64,000 bases of DNA from Bacteroides sp. 519 (GCF_010500955.1 NZ_QVMJ01000004.1:231135-295134); one strand, 5' to 3'; numbered from the stretch's first letter, positions 53,694-63,153 are shown. Made by a program: numbers and translations. The notes: a model not told the origin generated them from the letters alone.

Positions 53694-53933
53694 ATGGAAG
53701 AATTAACAGTAAATCGGCCATTTGTTTGTAAAAGCTACTCGAAGAAGGAGCTGGCACAGCTTTATTTGCCCTATAACGCCGAGTCTACAGCGATGAAGAA
53801 ATTCAATAGCTGGTTGCAGGAGTCTCCGCAGCTTTGGAGTCGGTTGCAAGAAGCAGGGGTAGGGCCTTGTACACGGTATTATACTGCCACCCAGGTTCAG
53901 TTGATAGTGAGCTACTTGGGCGAACCGGGATGA
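53694..53933 (+). CDS. DUF4248 protein
   Basis: 79 residues. Family pattern: YSKKELAQLYLPYNAESTAM, KKFNSWLQ, and RYYTATQVQLIVSYLGEPG, which looks like a small winged HTH that reads a DNA element. Proteins of this family lie next to HU-like and smalltalk genes in Bacteroides. Probably cotranscribed with the primase-helicase. Function unknown. Confidence 0.88.
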   Translation: MEELTVNRPFVCKSYSKKELAQLYLPYNAESTAMKKFNSWLQESPQLWSRLQEAGVGPCTRYYTATQVQLIVSYLGEPG

Positions 53934-53940
53934 TTTTTTG

Positions 53941-54079
53941 AGACACGGATTACGCGGATTACACGGATTTAAAAACACGGATTAAATACGGATTAAGTAC
54001 ACGGATTATTTCGAAGTATATTAATCTGTGTTTTTAATCCGTGTTTTTTAATCCGTGCAATCCGCGTAATCCGTGTCTA
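53941..54079. repeat. Long inverted repeat of CACGGATT units
   Basis: Left arm 53941-53998 is tandem ACACGGATTA/ACGCGGATTA units, right arm 54021-54079 the complementary AATCCGTGT run. It lies between the DUF4248 stop and the HU promoter region, where it could stop read-through. Confidence 0.85.
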
Positions 54080-54130
54080 ACATAGAACAACAAAACGATA
54101 CTTTAACTTCTTTTAGATATTTATTTCGGC

Positions 54131-54198
54131 GTTTCTTTCCATTTCTCGCCGTTTCTCGCCATTTCTCGCCATTCGCTATTTTGGGTACCGTATCTTTG
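54131..54198 (+). promoter_or_regulatory. 10-bp iterons and -7 box before the HU gene
   Basis: Four consecutive 10-bp repeats (RTTTCTCGCC, first one GTTTCTTTCC) run 54131-54170, one helical turn apart, so a protein would bind the same face. A -7 box TATCTTTG is at 54191-54198. No TTTG -33 box is at 19-21 bp, so an activator bound to the iterons may be needed. Confidence 0.6.
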
Positions 54199-54271
54199 TA
54201 GTGTTGAAAGATAAGAGCTCAAAACTAACAACGAAACAATCAAAAACTAACAAACTTAAAAACTTTAAATT

Positions 54272-54769
54272 ATGAGTATTCCAGTACAACGTTACAGACG
54301 TAACAAAATCCTTGGCGATCAAACTTCGCCCGAGTTATTTTACTTAAAGCCGGTGGCAGGTCAAACCCGCGTTTACAGCATCGACGATGTGGCTGCCGAA
54401 GCCGAAACCGTGGGTGCACTTAGTGCCGAAGATATGGTGCACGCTATGAAGTCGTTTATCCGTTCGCTTCGCAAGATTCTTGTCAGAGGCGACAAGGTGA
54501 AGATTGAGGGCTTGGGCACGTTTCACACTACCTTCAACTGCATCGGCGCAGAGGAGGAGAAAGATTGCACAGTGAAAAACATCCGAAAGGTAAATGTTCG
54601 CTTCTCGGTAGATAACACGCTTCGTTTGGTGAACGAGAGCAACGCTACTACACGTGCAGCAGATAACAATGTGAGCTTCTACATTAAGGGCGAAACAGTG
54701 ACTTCTTCGGGTGGCAACTCCGGCGGCGGCGATGATTCAGGCGGCGGATGGATTGATCCAACGGCTTAA
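54272..54769 (+). CDS. HU-family DNA-binding protein (HU-HIG type)
   Basis: 165 residues. IHF/HU-like fold, HIG variant with an N-terminal extension: MSIPVQRYRRNKI, FYLKPVAGQTRVYSIDDVAA, MKSFIRSLRKILVRGDKV, KIEGLGTFHTTF and NIRKVNVRFSVDNTLR. The flexible tail is Gly/Ser/Asp-rich (SGGNSGGGDDSGGGWIDPTA). It bends and packages DNA; in Bacteroidales it is a fixed partner of DUF4248, smalltalk and an amidase/peptidase. A relic of a second such gene lies at 20620. Confidence 0.93.
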   Translation: MSIPVQRYRRNKILGDQTSPELFYLKPVAGQTRVYSIDDVAAEAETVGALSAEDMVHAMKSFIRSLRKILVRGDKVKIEGLGTFHTTFNCIGAEEEKDCTVKNIRKVNVRFSVDNTLRLVNESNATTRAADNNVSFYIKGETVTSSGGNSGGGDDSGGGWIDPTA

Positions 54770-54770
54770 G

Positions 54771-54814
54771 CGGCAACGTGCCGCAGCGAGGGTGGCAACG
54801 TGCCACAGCGAGGT
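54771..54814 (+). repeat. Two tandem hairpin units GGCAACGTGCC
   Basis: GGCAACGTGCCGCAGCGAGG at 54772-54791 and a near-identical unit at 54793-54813 follow the HU stop directly. Each contains GGCA-ACG-TGCC, so two small hairpins form. The octamer CCATGCGG follows at 54817-54824. It may end HU transcription. Confidence 0.65.
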
Positions 54815-54972
54815 TTCCATGCGGATAACTTCGTAATTTAATCAACTTTTCAGGGGAAGTATTTCGAGTGATTTGCAGGTGCAGGAACCTGTGAATAGCC
54901 CTTCCTGCATGCTTCTCCGAAAGGTGGAATTAAACTAAAACTAGTAACTAATAGATTAAAACTTAAAACATA

Positions 54973-55074
54973 ATGAAGATAAATAGTAAGGCATGGGATG
55001 TGATTCTTAAGGTGATAATTGCTGCGGTAAGCGCGCTGGCAGGGGCGCTGGGGGCGAATGCGATGAGTCTGTAA
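54973..55074 (+). CDS. Smalltalk protein
   Basis: 33 residues (MKINSKAWDVILKVIIAAVS, then ALAGALGANAMSL), too short for most gene finders. One amphipathic-to-hydrophobic helix with AALAGALG-type small-residue packing. It matches the tiny conserved smalltalk family of Bacteroidales, always found after an HU gene. A membrane or peptide-toxin-like role is possible but not established. Here the next gene of the module, the M15 peptidase, is displaced by 8.2 kb. Confidence 0.85.
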   Translation: MKINSKAWDVILKVIIAAVSALAGALGANAMSL

Positions 55075-55088
55075 GAATTACAATGCAG

Positions 55089-55118
55089 ATGAGGGTGTCA
55101 TAAGCAAGACACTCTCAT
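55089..55118 (+). terminator. Hairpin after smalltalk
   Basis: ATGAGGGTGTC (55089-55099) pairs with GACACTCTCAT (55108-55118), 8-nt loop, one mismatch. T-poor tail. It separates the smalltalk gene from the Rhs cargo. Confidence 0.65.
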
Positions 55119-55156
55119 TAATATTAACAAATTAAAAATTTAAAACATACAAGACA

Positions 55157-55546
55157 ATGAAAAAATATATTCTTATTCTTTTGGGATTCTTGTTTATTCA
55201 TATTCCCAAAATAACTTCTCAAACACCTCTGGACATCTCATTAAACCCTAATGGTGTAATTTATGACCTGAGCCCACTTTCAGTGAGAGAATTAACATCG
55301 CAAACTTCGGATCATCCCGAATTGGATAAAGGAAGATATCTGTTTGTTTTCAGTTCACAAGGTTCCAGTTATACAAGGACCTGTACGCCAACAATTAGTT
55401 TTGAAACTCAAAGAAAAGATTCTAGCGGTGGAAATGATCTTATTAATGATGGAACTATTGGTGCAGATGATACTGGAACTGGTGGCATAACTTTTACTTA
55501 CGACTCACGCGGTAACCGTACATCACGCAGAACCGTACCGCTTTAA
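55157..55546 (+). CDS. Small secreted protein ending in a YD-like motif, Rhs-associated
   Basis: 129 residues. Signal peptide MKKYILILLGFLFIHIPKIT, SQ at the likely cleavage site. Mature part: LSPLSVRELTSQTSDHPELD, a Gly/Asp/Thr-rich stretch and a terminal TFTYDSRGNRTSRRTVPL, which is a lone YD-type repeat like those of the large Rhs protein. No toxin or enzyme motif. The Rhs gene starts 28 bp downstream, so the two are cotranscribed. It may assist secretion or be a trimmed Rhs duplicate. Confidence 0.65.
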   Translation: MKKYILILLGFLFIHIPKITSQTPLDISLNPNGVIYDLSPLSVRELTSQTSDHPELDKGRYLFVFSSQGSSYTRTCTPTISFETQRKDSSGGNDLINDGTIGADDTGTGGITFTYDSRGNRTSRRTVPL

Positions 55547-55574
55547 ATTACAACAAATTTAAAAACGAATCAAT

Positions 55575-58500
55575 ATGAAACATATATTTATTAAAGGAAT
55601 TATAGCATGTATATTATTACATCTTATTCCAACTCAAACTTTTAGTCAAACAATAGCCGGCTTAACCTATGTTACTCCGGTAAACATCGATACCTATAGT
55701 ATCAATACCGACCTTAGTACAAATAACACATCTTATGATTTTAAAGTAGGTTCTACCGGATCGGCAAATTTTGCTATTCCAATAGCTTTGCCTATTGGTA
55801 ATGCCGGGCTCACACCTTCCTTATCTTTAGTGTATAATAGTTATTCAGGCGAAGGGATGGCTGGACAAGGTTTTAACTTATCCTGCCTGTCGTCCATTAC
55901 CCGTGCCGGTAAAGAGTATTACAACGACAAGACCAATACAGCAGTGCAGTTAAATAACAACGATCAGTTTAAACTGGATGGTATGCGTTTATTAAAAACA
56001 AATACTGTTGGCAATGGATTGCAAGGAGCCGAATATGCTAAAGAAATTGAAGATTTCTCTGTAATAACCTGCCATGTAAACTCAGGAAGTACAGGGCCTA
56101 CTTACTTTGTAGTCACCACAAAGGAAGGAGATAAATATTACTACGGTAATTATGGCGACACAAATGCTTACCAGAAATCTTCGTCGAACGCAGCCATTAT
56201 CAGCTGGTATCTGGCCCGTCACGAAGATACCTATGGAAACTATGTGCAGTATAACTACGAACAAGACACCGATAATGCCGATGTTTGGTTAAAAAGCATA
56301 GCATATACTAAAAACAGTGCTACAACATTTCCAAAAGAGAATAAGGTTACATTTACATACAACCGGTTTAGCAATGTTTCTACAGGGTATTTAAAAGGTT
56401 GCCAGGTGAAGCGCGATAAAATACTGAAGGAGATTGTGGTAACAACAGGAACAACAACTATCCGTAAGTACCAATTAGATTATATCACTGATAAGGAAAA
56501 AACAGGGTATCCACGTTTAAATAAGGTAACCGAATATGGAAAAAACAATGAAGCTTTAAACCCCATTATAATCAATTGGGGAAAAAAGGGAAACCCAGCT
56601 ATGGGGCCCGACCAGTTTAACGGTAACGGCAGTAACATTGTTAGTATGAAGAAAGTAGATTTCAATAGTGACGGTATTGATGATTTGCTTATAATTTACA
56701 AAAGGCCGATATACAATGGTAATGGAACTTTATCGGACTACAGCGATTATCACTGTACAATAGACTATGGCAGCGTAGGCGGCGGTAGAGCCGAAGGAAT
56801 GATTGGCGGTGTAGAATATCTCCGTAATTTTGATGTACTGGCAGGCGACTTTAATGGCGATAAGACTATAGACCTTGCTATAGTAAAAGATGATGGTAAA
56901 TACCATATATGGAAAGGTTCAGTAAATAGCAAAGGAGCACCGGTATTTACCGACACAAATTTACGTGTTCCACGTATAACCGTCACTCCATCCATAGAAC
57001 ATGTTGCTGATTTCGATGGCGATGCTAAAGACGATATTTACAGCGGAACTACCTGCTATTTCTTTAACGATAATCTAACATCGTACACCAGCATGTATGC
57101 ACCGGTTACAACTCCCGGTTACAATAATGATGAAACTACCATTATTGATTTCGACGGTGATGGTTGTACAGAAATAGTTGCTTTCGACAGGTATCGTCCC
57201 AGAATAATTGTGAATAAAGTAAGCAATGTAGCACCTACGGTAATTCTTGACAAGTGGTTACATATGTTATCATTGAATATACAGGGGAATATACAATTTT
57301 TTGTTGGTCATTTTAACAACGACCGCTATGCCGATGTACTTATATCGAATGGAAAAGGTGGAACTGGATATATTGGTGAGTTTACCCTTTTTACCAACAA
57401 CGGAGCATCAGATTTCATAATTAAACGAGGAGTTGCCAATAGAACAAGCACAAAAACCCTGTTTGCCATTACTGATTATGATAAAGATGGAGTAATGGAA
57501 ATGCTGGAGTTTACCAGTTATGCCGACGAGGGTTTAAAGAATAATAATATAACCCCCAGTATATACAATGTATATGTAAGTTGTACAAAATTTAATGGTG
57601 AAAGAGGCGTAACAACCAACATGAATTATCATACTCTGCATCTTTCCGATCCTATAAATCCTGGTCCCGGATATGTAGTGCAGCCAGGTTATTACTTATA
57701 TAACCAAAAGGTGTACAAGTATCCGAAGTCATACGAAATGATAGCAGGTAATTTTACAGCCGACGGAAGAACAGAGTTGCTATTTATGAACTATTTTACA
57801 CAACCCGATGGTAGCACATTAATAAAAAGAAACATACTGTCGCTAAGTGAAAATGACAGATCGGATTTAATTACCGATATTGTCGATGGCAACCATTCTG
57901 TTCGTTCTATTCAATACGAATCATCGTTGGGGTCGAAAGTAGGAAAAAAAAGATACCACAGTGTGTATTATACCGATTGGAGCAAAAATCCACCCAATAT
58001 GCCAACAGTATCAAATATAAAGCTTACCAATAAAAGTAAGAATATTGTAATGGAAGATAAATCGTACGAATATAAAACGCCATTATACCGAAAGTCTGGC
58101 GCAGCCCGCTTCATGGGATTTGCACAGGAGATAATTACCGATAACTTGTATAATACAGTGCGAACAAATACTTACAATGCAATAAATGCATTTGTATACA
58201 ATAGAAGTTCGGAAGAAAAAACAAATAGTTTATCATCAGTATTATATGAATGTGTATATTTCAGTAGTAGTTATGCATACGGAAGGATTTATCCACGCTT
58301 GTACATGACTCGTGAAAAAAGCAATCTGACACAACAAGATATAACAACCATTTTTTCTAATGATAATCATGGAAATATTATCCAAAAGAATATTTCCTAT
58401 AAGAATGGGGCAAATAGTACAACCGAAAACCATACCATGACGTATCTTACTTTTGGTCGATATCCGTCCAGAGTAGCTACTCATTCGGTGGTGTACAAAA

Positions 58501-61484
58501 AGTCGAATATGCCTGATATTACCCGCAATAAAACCTATACATACAATGCAAAAGGCAAAGTGAGTACCGAAACCAACAATGGACATACCATTGAGTATGG
58601 ATATGATGGCACCACCGGATTACCAACCAGTGTAACAAAAGTAACAGGAACAATTCGAAGAGTAACGCAGTATGCATACGATGCTGAAAAGAAATATATC
58701 AATAAAATTACCGGACCAACAGGATTAATAAGTAGTTTTACTAGAGATGAATACGGAAATCCGCTAACAGAGAAAGCACCTGGTAACCTAACTACCCAAT
58801 ACAGTTATGATAACTTTGGCCGGGTTATACGTATTACAGCTCCTGATGGCATAATTACTACTAATACTTATGGCAGAACAGACACTGAGTCTCCTGCAAA
58901 TACGGTTAATTATGTAAGTGTTCAATCGAATGGATCATTTGCAGGCGCACAACATCTGGATTGTTTCGGAAGAACTTTACGTGAAATAAGTCCGTTATTA
59001 AATGGTAAAAAACAATATATTGATTATATTTACAATTCTAAAGGTCAATTGTTAAAAGAAGAAACTGTGTATCCTTCTGCATCAACTACCCCAACGCATC
59101 GTATTACTTATACATACGATAATTATAACAGAGTAACCAAACTGGTTTCTTCTGCCCGTAATGCTGTGGGTAGCACCGGATTCACAACCACTTATAACTA
59201 TTCCGGACCAAGTATATCCACTACTACTGTTTACGGTAATGCAGCCGATACAAAAACCAGCACTCAGGTCTATAACTGTTCCGGATTGCTGGAAAGCGAA
59301 ACTGACAATAGTGGAACAACTTCATATACTTACGATGCTGCCAGCAACCTGATTAAAACTGTTACAGGAGGATATGCCATTGAAGCTGCATACAATACGT
59401 ATGGATTACGAACCAGTTTAAAGAATTCCGATAGTGGAACATCAACTTACAAGTACAATTTATTTGATGAGTTGATTGAAGAAACCGATGCTGCAGGTAA
59501 TATAACTACTTATACCTATAACAACAATGGTGATGTAGTGACTCGTAAAGTTGGTGGTAAAACAACCACATATACCTATAATGCAACTTCGGGACTTCCG
59601 ACTAAAGTTGAAATGGCCGGACACAAAATAGAGTATGTGTATGATAACCTTTACAGGGTTACCAAAGAAACCCAGACTATTGGTACTGAGGTTATGGCCA
59701 AAAGTTATAGTTACGATACAAAAGGAAGGTTGGCTACCTACACCAGCCCATCTGGTTTAGTGCAGAAAAATGTATATGATGCTTATAATGATTTAACTGA
59801 AATCAGAAATAATGCCAACAATGCATTGATCTGGAAAAGAAACGTAGTTGATAACCGGGGCAGAATAACCCAGGCACTCAATGGCGCCAATAAGCAAATT
59901 AATTACACATACGATAATTTCGATAACTGTACGCGTATACAAGTACCTAATGCCATTGACTTTGTATATACTTACAACGACAGGGAGTTACTGGCATCGC
60001 GTAATGAAAAGTACTATGTAAATGCAGCTTGGAGTGGCTTTACCGAAAGTTTCGGTTATGATAAACCTGAGAGACTGACTTCGAGCAAAATTGGAACGAG
60101 TGCTGCTAAAACGGTAACATATAGGGAAGGCAGTAAGATAGATAATAAATCTGATATTGGTACTTATTATTATTCGGCAGGCAAAGGACAAATCAGACGC
60201 ATCGTTCCTGCCAGCGGCTATACAGCACGTAATCAGGATTTAACGTATAATGCCACCAATCGGGTTGCTTCTATTACCGAGAATGGCTATACCTGGAATT
60301 ATGAGTACGATGTGTTTAATGCGCGTATGAAATCTACTCTAAAGCAATCATCAACTTTAAAGAAAACCCGCTACTATTTTGGAGATTACGAAAAGGAGGT
60401 AAATGCTACAAATGGAGTTGCAACTCATACGGATTATATATATGCGTATGGTGATTTAGTGGCAATGCAAAAGAAAACAGGTACCACCGCTACATTATAC
60501 TATACTTATACAGATAATCTGGGATCAATCCGATGTATAACCGATGCTTCGGGAAACATTGTACAGCAATTAAGTTATGATCCGTGGGGTAAAAGAAGAA
60601 ATCCAACCACAGGAGCGGTACTTACAGCAGCACAATTAACCAGTGCGTCGAGTATTAGCAGCCGGGGATACACATTGCATGAACATATTGATGAAATGAA
60701 TCTGATTAATATGAATGCACGTATTTATGATCCGGAGTTGGGCAACTTTATCAGTGTGGATCCAAAGGCTGAGAAGTATTTCTCAAGTAGTGCGTATACA
60801 TATTGTGGTGGTAATCCGATGAATGCGATTGATCCGACGGGGGAAGATTGGTATAGAAATGGAGATGGGAGTGTTTGGGTATGGAAGGACACTCAAGACA
60901 GTGATATCACTGTCACAATAGAAGGGGATGAAGGTTCTGAGACAATACAATTGTTTAACTATGGCTCCTCATATATTTCTTATCTAGATGATGGAACTAC
61001 ATTATTCTGGGATCAGAATAAATTAAGTTCGGTAAGAGAACCGCAATACTTTGAGTCTGGGGAAGTCGGATTTTGGGAGAATATAAGCAACTCAAATAAT
61101 TTCTTTTTAAACTTAGGTTATAATATTGCGAATGACTTATACATTGTCTCTCAATCTTTTACATTTGGAATGGTTGGTGAATATAATACTAATGAATTGA
61201 CAGGAAAAAGAGCATATAAAAACCTAGATGGAAGTTCTAACTATAAAGGTATTGATTCTTTTATTAGCGTTGCTAATAGTTTTATACATCCGGCAGGAGT
61301 ATCGAGATACATGAACGTATATCAACAAACTATTCCTAAAGGACTTCTCAACATCAACTATGTTAGTCAAGGAAAATGGTATTCTACAGGATTAAATTTT
61401 GGGTTAAAAACTATAAATTCTCAGATAGCGGGAGGTAAAATAGTTAAGCAGATAAAAAATATAAACTCTAATAATTCAGAATAA
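55575..61484 (+). CDS. Secreted Rhs/YD-repeat polymorphic toxin with SpvB and FG-GAP regions
   Basis: 1969 residues. Signal peptide (LLHLIPTQTFSQ). Order: SpvB/TcaC-like N-terminal domain (SLVYNSYSGEGMAGQGFNLS, near 95), FG-GAP/VCBS repeats about 355-660 (VDFNSDGIDDLL, DFNGDKTIDLA, DFDGDAKDDIY, DFDGDGCTEIV), a long run of YD repeats about 990-1700, the Rhs core (ARIYDPELGNFISVDPKAE at about 1717, PMNAIDPTGEDWY), then a 210-residue tip from about 1758. The tip is AT-rich compared with the core and shows no known toxin motif. The shell would hold and release the tip. The route out of the cell is not visible. Confidence 0.92.
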   Translation: MKHIFIKGIIACILLHLIPTQTFSQTIAGLTYVTPVNIDTYSINTDLSTNNTSYDFKVGSTGSANFAIPIALPIGNAGLTPSLSLVYNSYSGEGMAGQGFNLSCLSSITRAGKEYYNDKTNTAVQLNNNDQFKLDGMRLLKTNTVGNGLQGAEYAKEIEDFSVITCHVNSGSTGPTYFVVTTKEGDKYYYGNYGDTNAYQKSSSNAAIISWYLARHEDTYGNYVQYNYEQDTDNADVWLKSIAYTKNSATTFPKENKVTFTYNRFSNVSTGYLKGCQVKRDKILKEIVVTTGTTTIRKYQLDYITDKEKTGYPRLNKVTEYGKNNEALNPIIINWGKKGNPAMGPDQFNGNGSNIVSMKKVDFNSDGIDDLLIIYKRPIYNGNGTLSDYSDYHCTIDYGSVGGGRAEGMIGGVEYLRNFDVLAGDFNGDKTIDLAIVKDDGKYHIWKGSVNSKGAPVFTDTNLRVPRITVTPSIEHVADFDGDAKDDIYSGTTCYFFNDNLTSYTSMYAPVTTPGYNNDETTIIDFDGDGCTEIVAFDRYRPRIIVNKVSNVAPTVILDKWLHMLSLNIQGNIQFFVGHFNNDRYADVLISNGKGGTGYIGEFTLFTNNGASDFIIKRGVANRTSTKTLFAITDYDKDGVMEMLEFTSYADEGLKNNNITPSIYNVYVSCTKFNGERGVTTNMNYHTLHLSDPINPGPGYVVQPGYYLYNQKVYKYPKSYEMIAGNFTADGRTELLFMNYFTQPDGSTLIKRNILSLSENDRSDLITDIVDGNHSVRSIQYESSLGSKVGKKRYHSVYYTDWSKNPPNMPTVSNIKLTNKSKNIVMEDKSYEYKTPLYRKSGAARFMGFAQEIITDNLYNTVRTNTYNAINAFVYNRSSEEKTNSLSSVLYECVYFSSSYAYGRIYPRLYMTREKSNLTQQDITTIFSNDNHGNIIQKNISYKNGANSTTENHTMTYLTFGRYPSRVATHSVVYKKSNMPDITRNKTYTYNAKGKVSTETNNGHTIEYGYDGTTGLPTSVTKVTGTIRRVTQYAYDAEKKYINKITGPTGLISSFTRDEYGNPLTEKAPGNLTTQYSYDNFGRVIRITAPDGIITTNTYGRTDTESPANTVNYVSVQSNGSFAGAQHLDCFGRTLREISPLLNGKKQYIDYIYNSKGQLLKEETVYPSASTTPTHRITYTYDNYNRVTKLVSSARNAVGSTGFTTTYNYSGPSISTTTVYGNAADTKTSTQVYNCSGLLESETDNSGTTSYTYDAASNLIKTVTGGYAIEAAYNTYGLRTSLKNSDSGTSTYKYNLFDELIEETDAAGNITTYTYNNNGDVVTRKVGGKTTTYTYNATSGLPTKVEMAGHKIEYVYDNLYRVTKETQTIGTEVMAKSYSYDTKGRLATYTSPSGLVQKNVYDAYNDLTEIRNNANNALIWKRNVVDNRGRITQALNGANKQINYTYDNFDNCTRIQVPNAIDFVYTYNDRELLASRNEKYYVNAAWSGFTESFGYDKPERLTSSKIGTSAAKTVTYREGSKIDNKSDIGTYYYSAGKGQIRRIVPASGYTARNQDLTYNATNRVASITENGYTWNYEYDVFNARMKSTLKQSSTLKKTRYYFGDYEKEVNATNGVATHTDYIYAYGDLVAMQKKTGTTATLYYTYTDNLGSIRCITDASGNIVQQLSYDPWGKRRNPTTGAVLTAAQLTSASSISSRGYTLHEHIDEMNLINMNARIYDPELGNFISVDPKAEKYFSSSAYTYCGGNPMNAIDPTGEDWYRNGDGSVWVWKDTQDSDITVTIEGDEGSETIQLFNYGSSYISYLDDGTTLFWDQNKLSSVREPQYFESGEVGFWENISNSNNFFLNLGYNIANDLYIVSQSFTFGMVGEYNTNELTGKRAYKNLDGSSNYKGIDSFISVANSFIHPAGVSRYMNVYQQTIPKGLLNINYVSQGKWYSTGLNFGLKTINSQIAGGKIVKQIKNINSNNSE

Positions 61485-61726
61485 TGGATGATAGTTTTAT
61501 AGATTTATTTTATGATCTTATTGCAGATCCGATAGGTGTTTATACACGTTATTTCTTTTTTAAATTAATACGCAAAGAAAAAAACTTAGAATATTTGAGA
61601 GGTAATTCTGTTGATCCATCAAATAATTTAAGTCATACAACAATAAATTTTATCGTTGGAATAGCTGTTTTATGTTCCATTATTTTAGGAATTGCATACT
61701 TGTTATTTATTCTCGGATTATTATAA
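61484..61726 (+). CDS. Small membrane protein, likely immunity protein to the Rhs tip
   Basis: 80 residues. The start ATG overlaps the Rhs stop by one base (TAATG), the tightest coupling possible. One C-terminal membrane segment or pair (NFIVGIAVLCSIILGIAYLL FILGLL region). The N-terminal 45 residues are cytoplasmic and charged. Position and coupling indicate an immunity protein; a membrane location suggests that the toxin acts at the membrane or in the periplasm. Not recognised by sequence. Confidence 0.7.
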   Translation: MDDSFIDLFYDLIADPIGVYTRYFFFKLIRKEKNLEYLRGNSVDPSNNLSHTTINFIVGIAVLCSIILGIAYLLFILGLL

Positions 61727-61790
61727 TATGTCTTGCTTAACATAGGCTAATACTAACATCTCGACAGATGAGAAATTTGTCGGGATGTTT
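61727..61790 (+). repeat. Terminator-like hairpin, direct-repeat copy 1
   Basis: The sequence from TATGTCTTG to GGGATGTT contains AACATCTCGACAGAT pairing with ATTTGTCGGGATGTT by Watson-Crick and G-U pairs. A related copy at 63214-63269 has the same frame (TATGTCTT, AACATC, CAGAT, GGGATGTT) with changed stem bases that still pair. It directly follows the immunity gene stop. Confidence 0.7.
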
Positions 61791-61811
61791 GCCAAATTTA
61801 CTTGGATATAG

Positions 61812-62324
61812 AATAATTATAATGGAAATAACAGAAAAACAAGATTAAAATTTGTTGGGGTTTCGAAATCGTGGGATGAGATGTTTGATTTTGTGGCAGG
61901 TATTAACCCTAAAAATGAAGAAAATTCTTCTAATTCAATAGTCCCACATGTTTTAGGAGGAATAGGAGTTGGATTGGTTGGTACAACAGGGGGAGTAATT
62001 CATAAAAATTCTAAGTTTGCAAGAGCCATTTGGAGCAAGTAGAGTTGCTTTGGGGTCATCTAAACATACTTCTATTTTGTCACTCATACTTAGAAAAAAT
62101 GAAGAAAAAGTAGTCAAACGAATTCCTAACTGGTTGCTCAAGTATTTACCAAAGGCCACTTCAGTTGGAGGACAATTAGGTCGATTGGGGTTACCCTTAC
62201 ACCTGTAGGAATTGGTTTTATAATTTATGATGCGTTCCAACTAGGATATAAATATGGTCCAATTTCTACATATATTGAATATAAAAGAAAGCCAAAGCCA
62301 TTTAAATCAGTCTTATTAAATTAA
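61812..62324 (+). pseudogene. Frameshifted remnant of a second Rhs tip
   Basis: Three reading frames in sequence give one continuous-looking product: NGNNRKTRLKFVGVSKSWDE to ARAIWSK (stop at 62040), then EPFGASRVALGSSKHTSILS to LPLHL (stop near 62208), then TLTPVGIGFIIYDAFQLGYK to SVLLN (stop 62322-62324). Overlaps at about 62017-62040 and 62185-62208 mark two frameshifts. No start codon and no core domain. This is typical of displaced orphan tips kept downstream of an active Rhs gene. Confidence 0.65.
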
Positions 62325-62334
62325 TATTATAATC

Positions 62335-62664
62335 ATGAATAGAGAATTGATTGATTTCATAATAAAATCAACTACTTTAAAAGAAGAGGTTTTAAATGAA
62401 AATGCAAAACTAGAAAAAGATTTATATTTTTATGGAGAAGATGCGGATTTTTTTATGTATAATTATAGTGAATCCTTTCATGTTGACATATCAAATTTAG
62501 ATTTTTCTCTATATTTTACGCCTGAAATATATTTCTATTTTTACCCTTTATATAGACGTTTTTCTAAACGCTATAAGCAAAAAAAAGATTTAACTATAGG
62601 AGATTTAGAAAAAGGCATCAAATATGGTCGCTTAGATGATGAAATTATTTTTATGAAAGACTGA
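62335..62664 (+). CDS. DUF1493-family protein, orphan immunity
   Basis: 109 residues. The family pattern is visible: LEKDLYFYGEDADFFMYNYS, FHVDISNLDFSLYFTPE and KKDLTIGDLEKGIKYGRLDD. DUF1493 proteins are frequent immunity proteins in polymorphic toxin loci. It lies 10 bp after the tip remnant, so it is the partner of the decayed toxin. It stays intact while the toxin is broken, which would protect against kin carrying the active version. Confidence 0.8.
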   Translation: MNRELIDFIIKSTTLKEEVLNENAKLEKDLYFYGEDADFFMYNYSESFHVDISNLDFSLYFTPEIYFYFYPLYRRFSKRYKQKKDLTIGDLEKGIKYGRLDDEIIFMKD

Positions 62665-62829
62665 CCCTATGTTATAGAAAGAAGAGAAGGAGATACTAGA
62701 ACTCGTTATAAACAATGAAGTCATCTTGACTTTTATGAATTAGCATAAAAAATAAGGAAGCGTTAACTTTGTAATTGCTAAACAACAAATAACGCTTCCT
62801 ATGTACATCGATTTAAAGCAAACTAATTT
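62665..62829 (+). other. Short spacer with toxin-tail-like frame and hairpin
   Basis: Directly after the DUF1493 stop, the frame YVIERREGDTRTRYKQ ends at 62718. It has no start and may be the last residues of another lost tip. A hairpin AGGAAGCGTTA (62755-62765) / TAACGCTTCCT (62790-62800) follows. Confidence 0.4.
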
Positions 62830-63153
62830 ATGATTAAAGACCAAATCAATTTACTAAAGAACAGTCTTTATAATTTAGGACTTTCTTTCTCTGAACAACA
62901 AAAGCTTTTTCCTGAATTCGTTGATATTGTAGATGAAGTGGTAGATGACTTTGCCAACTCATTTCAATACCTCCCGTATTTGATGGAAAATAAAGCTATT
63001 GAGTATGACACTGTAAGATATATTATTAAGTGCAAAATTCAAATAGATCAAATATGGAATGACGAGGAGAAACTTACTGATGAAAGTTTTGCTTCGGATA
63101 AATCTTGGAATTTATTGAGAGGATATGCTAAGAAAGCATTGGAATCATTTTAA
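62830..63153 (+). CDS. Hypothetical small protein, likely further immunity protein
   Basis: 107 residues, acidic, all-helical in appearance: IKDQINLLKNSLYNLGLSFS, LFPEFVDIVDEVVDDFANSF and IIKCKIQIDQIWNDEEKLTD. No signal peptide, so cytoplasmic. Not recognised by name. Size, charge and position after another immunity gene suggest the immunity part of a third toxin cassette whose tip is gone. Confidence 0.6.
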   Translation: MIKDQINLLKNSLYNLGLSFSEQQKLFPEFVDIVDEVVDDFANSFQYLPYLMENKAIEYDTVRYIIKCKIQIDQIWNDEEKLTDESFASDKSWNLLRGYAKKALESF

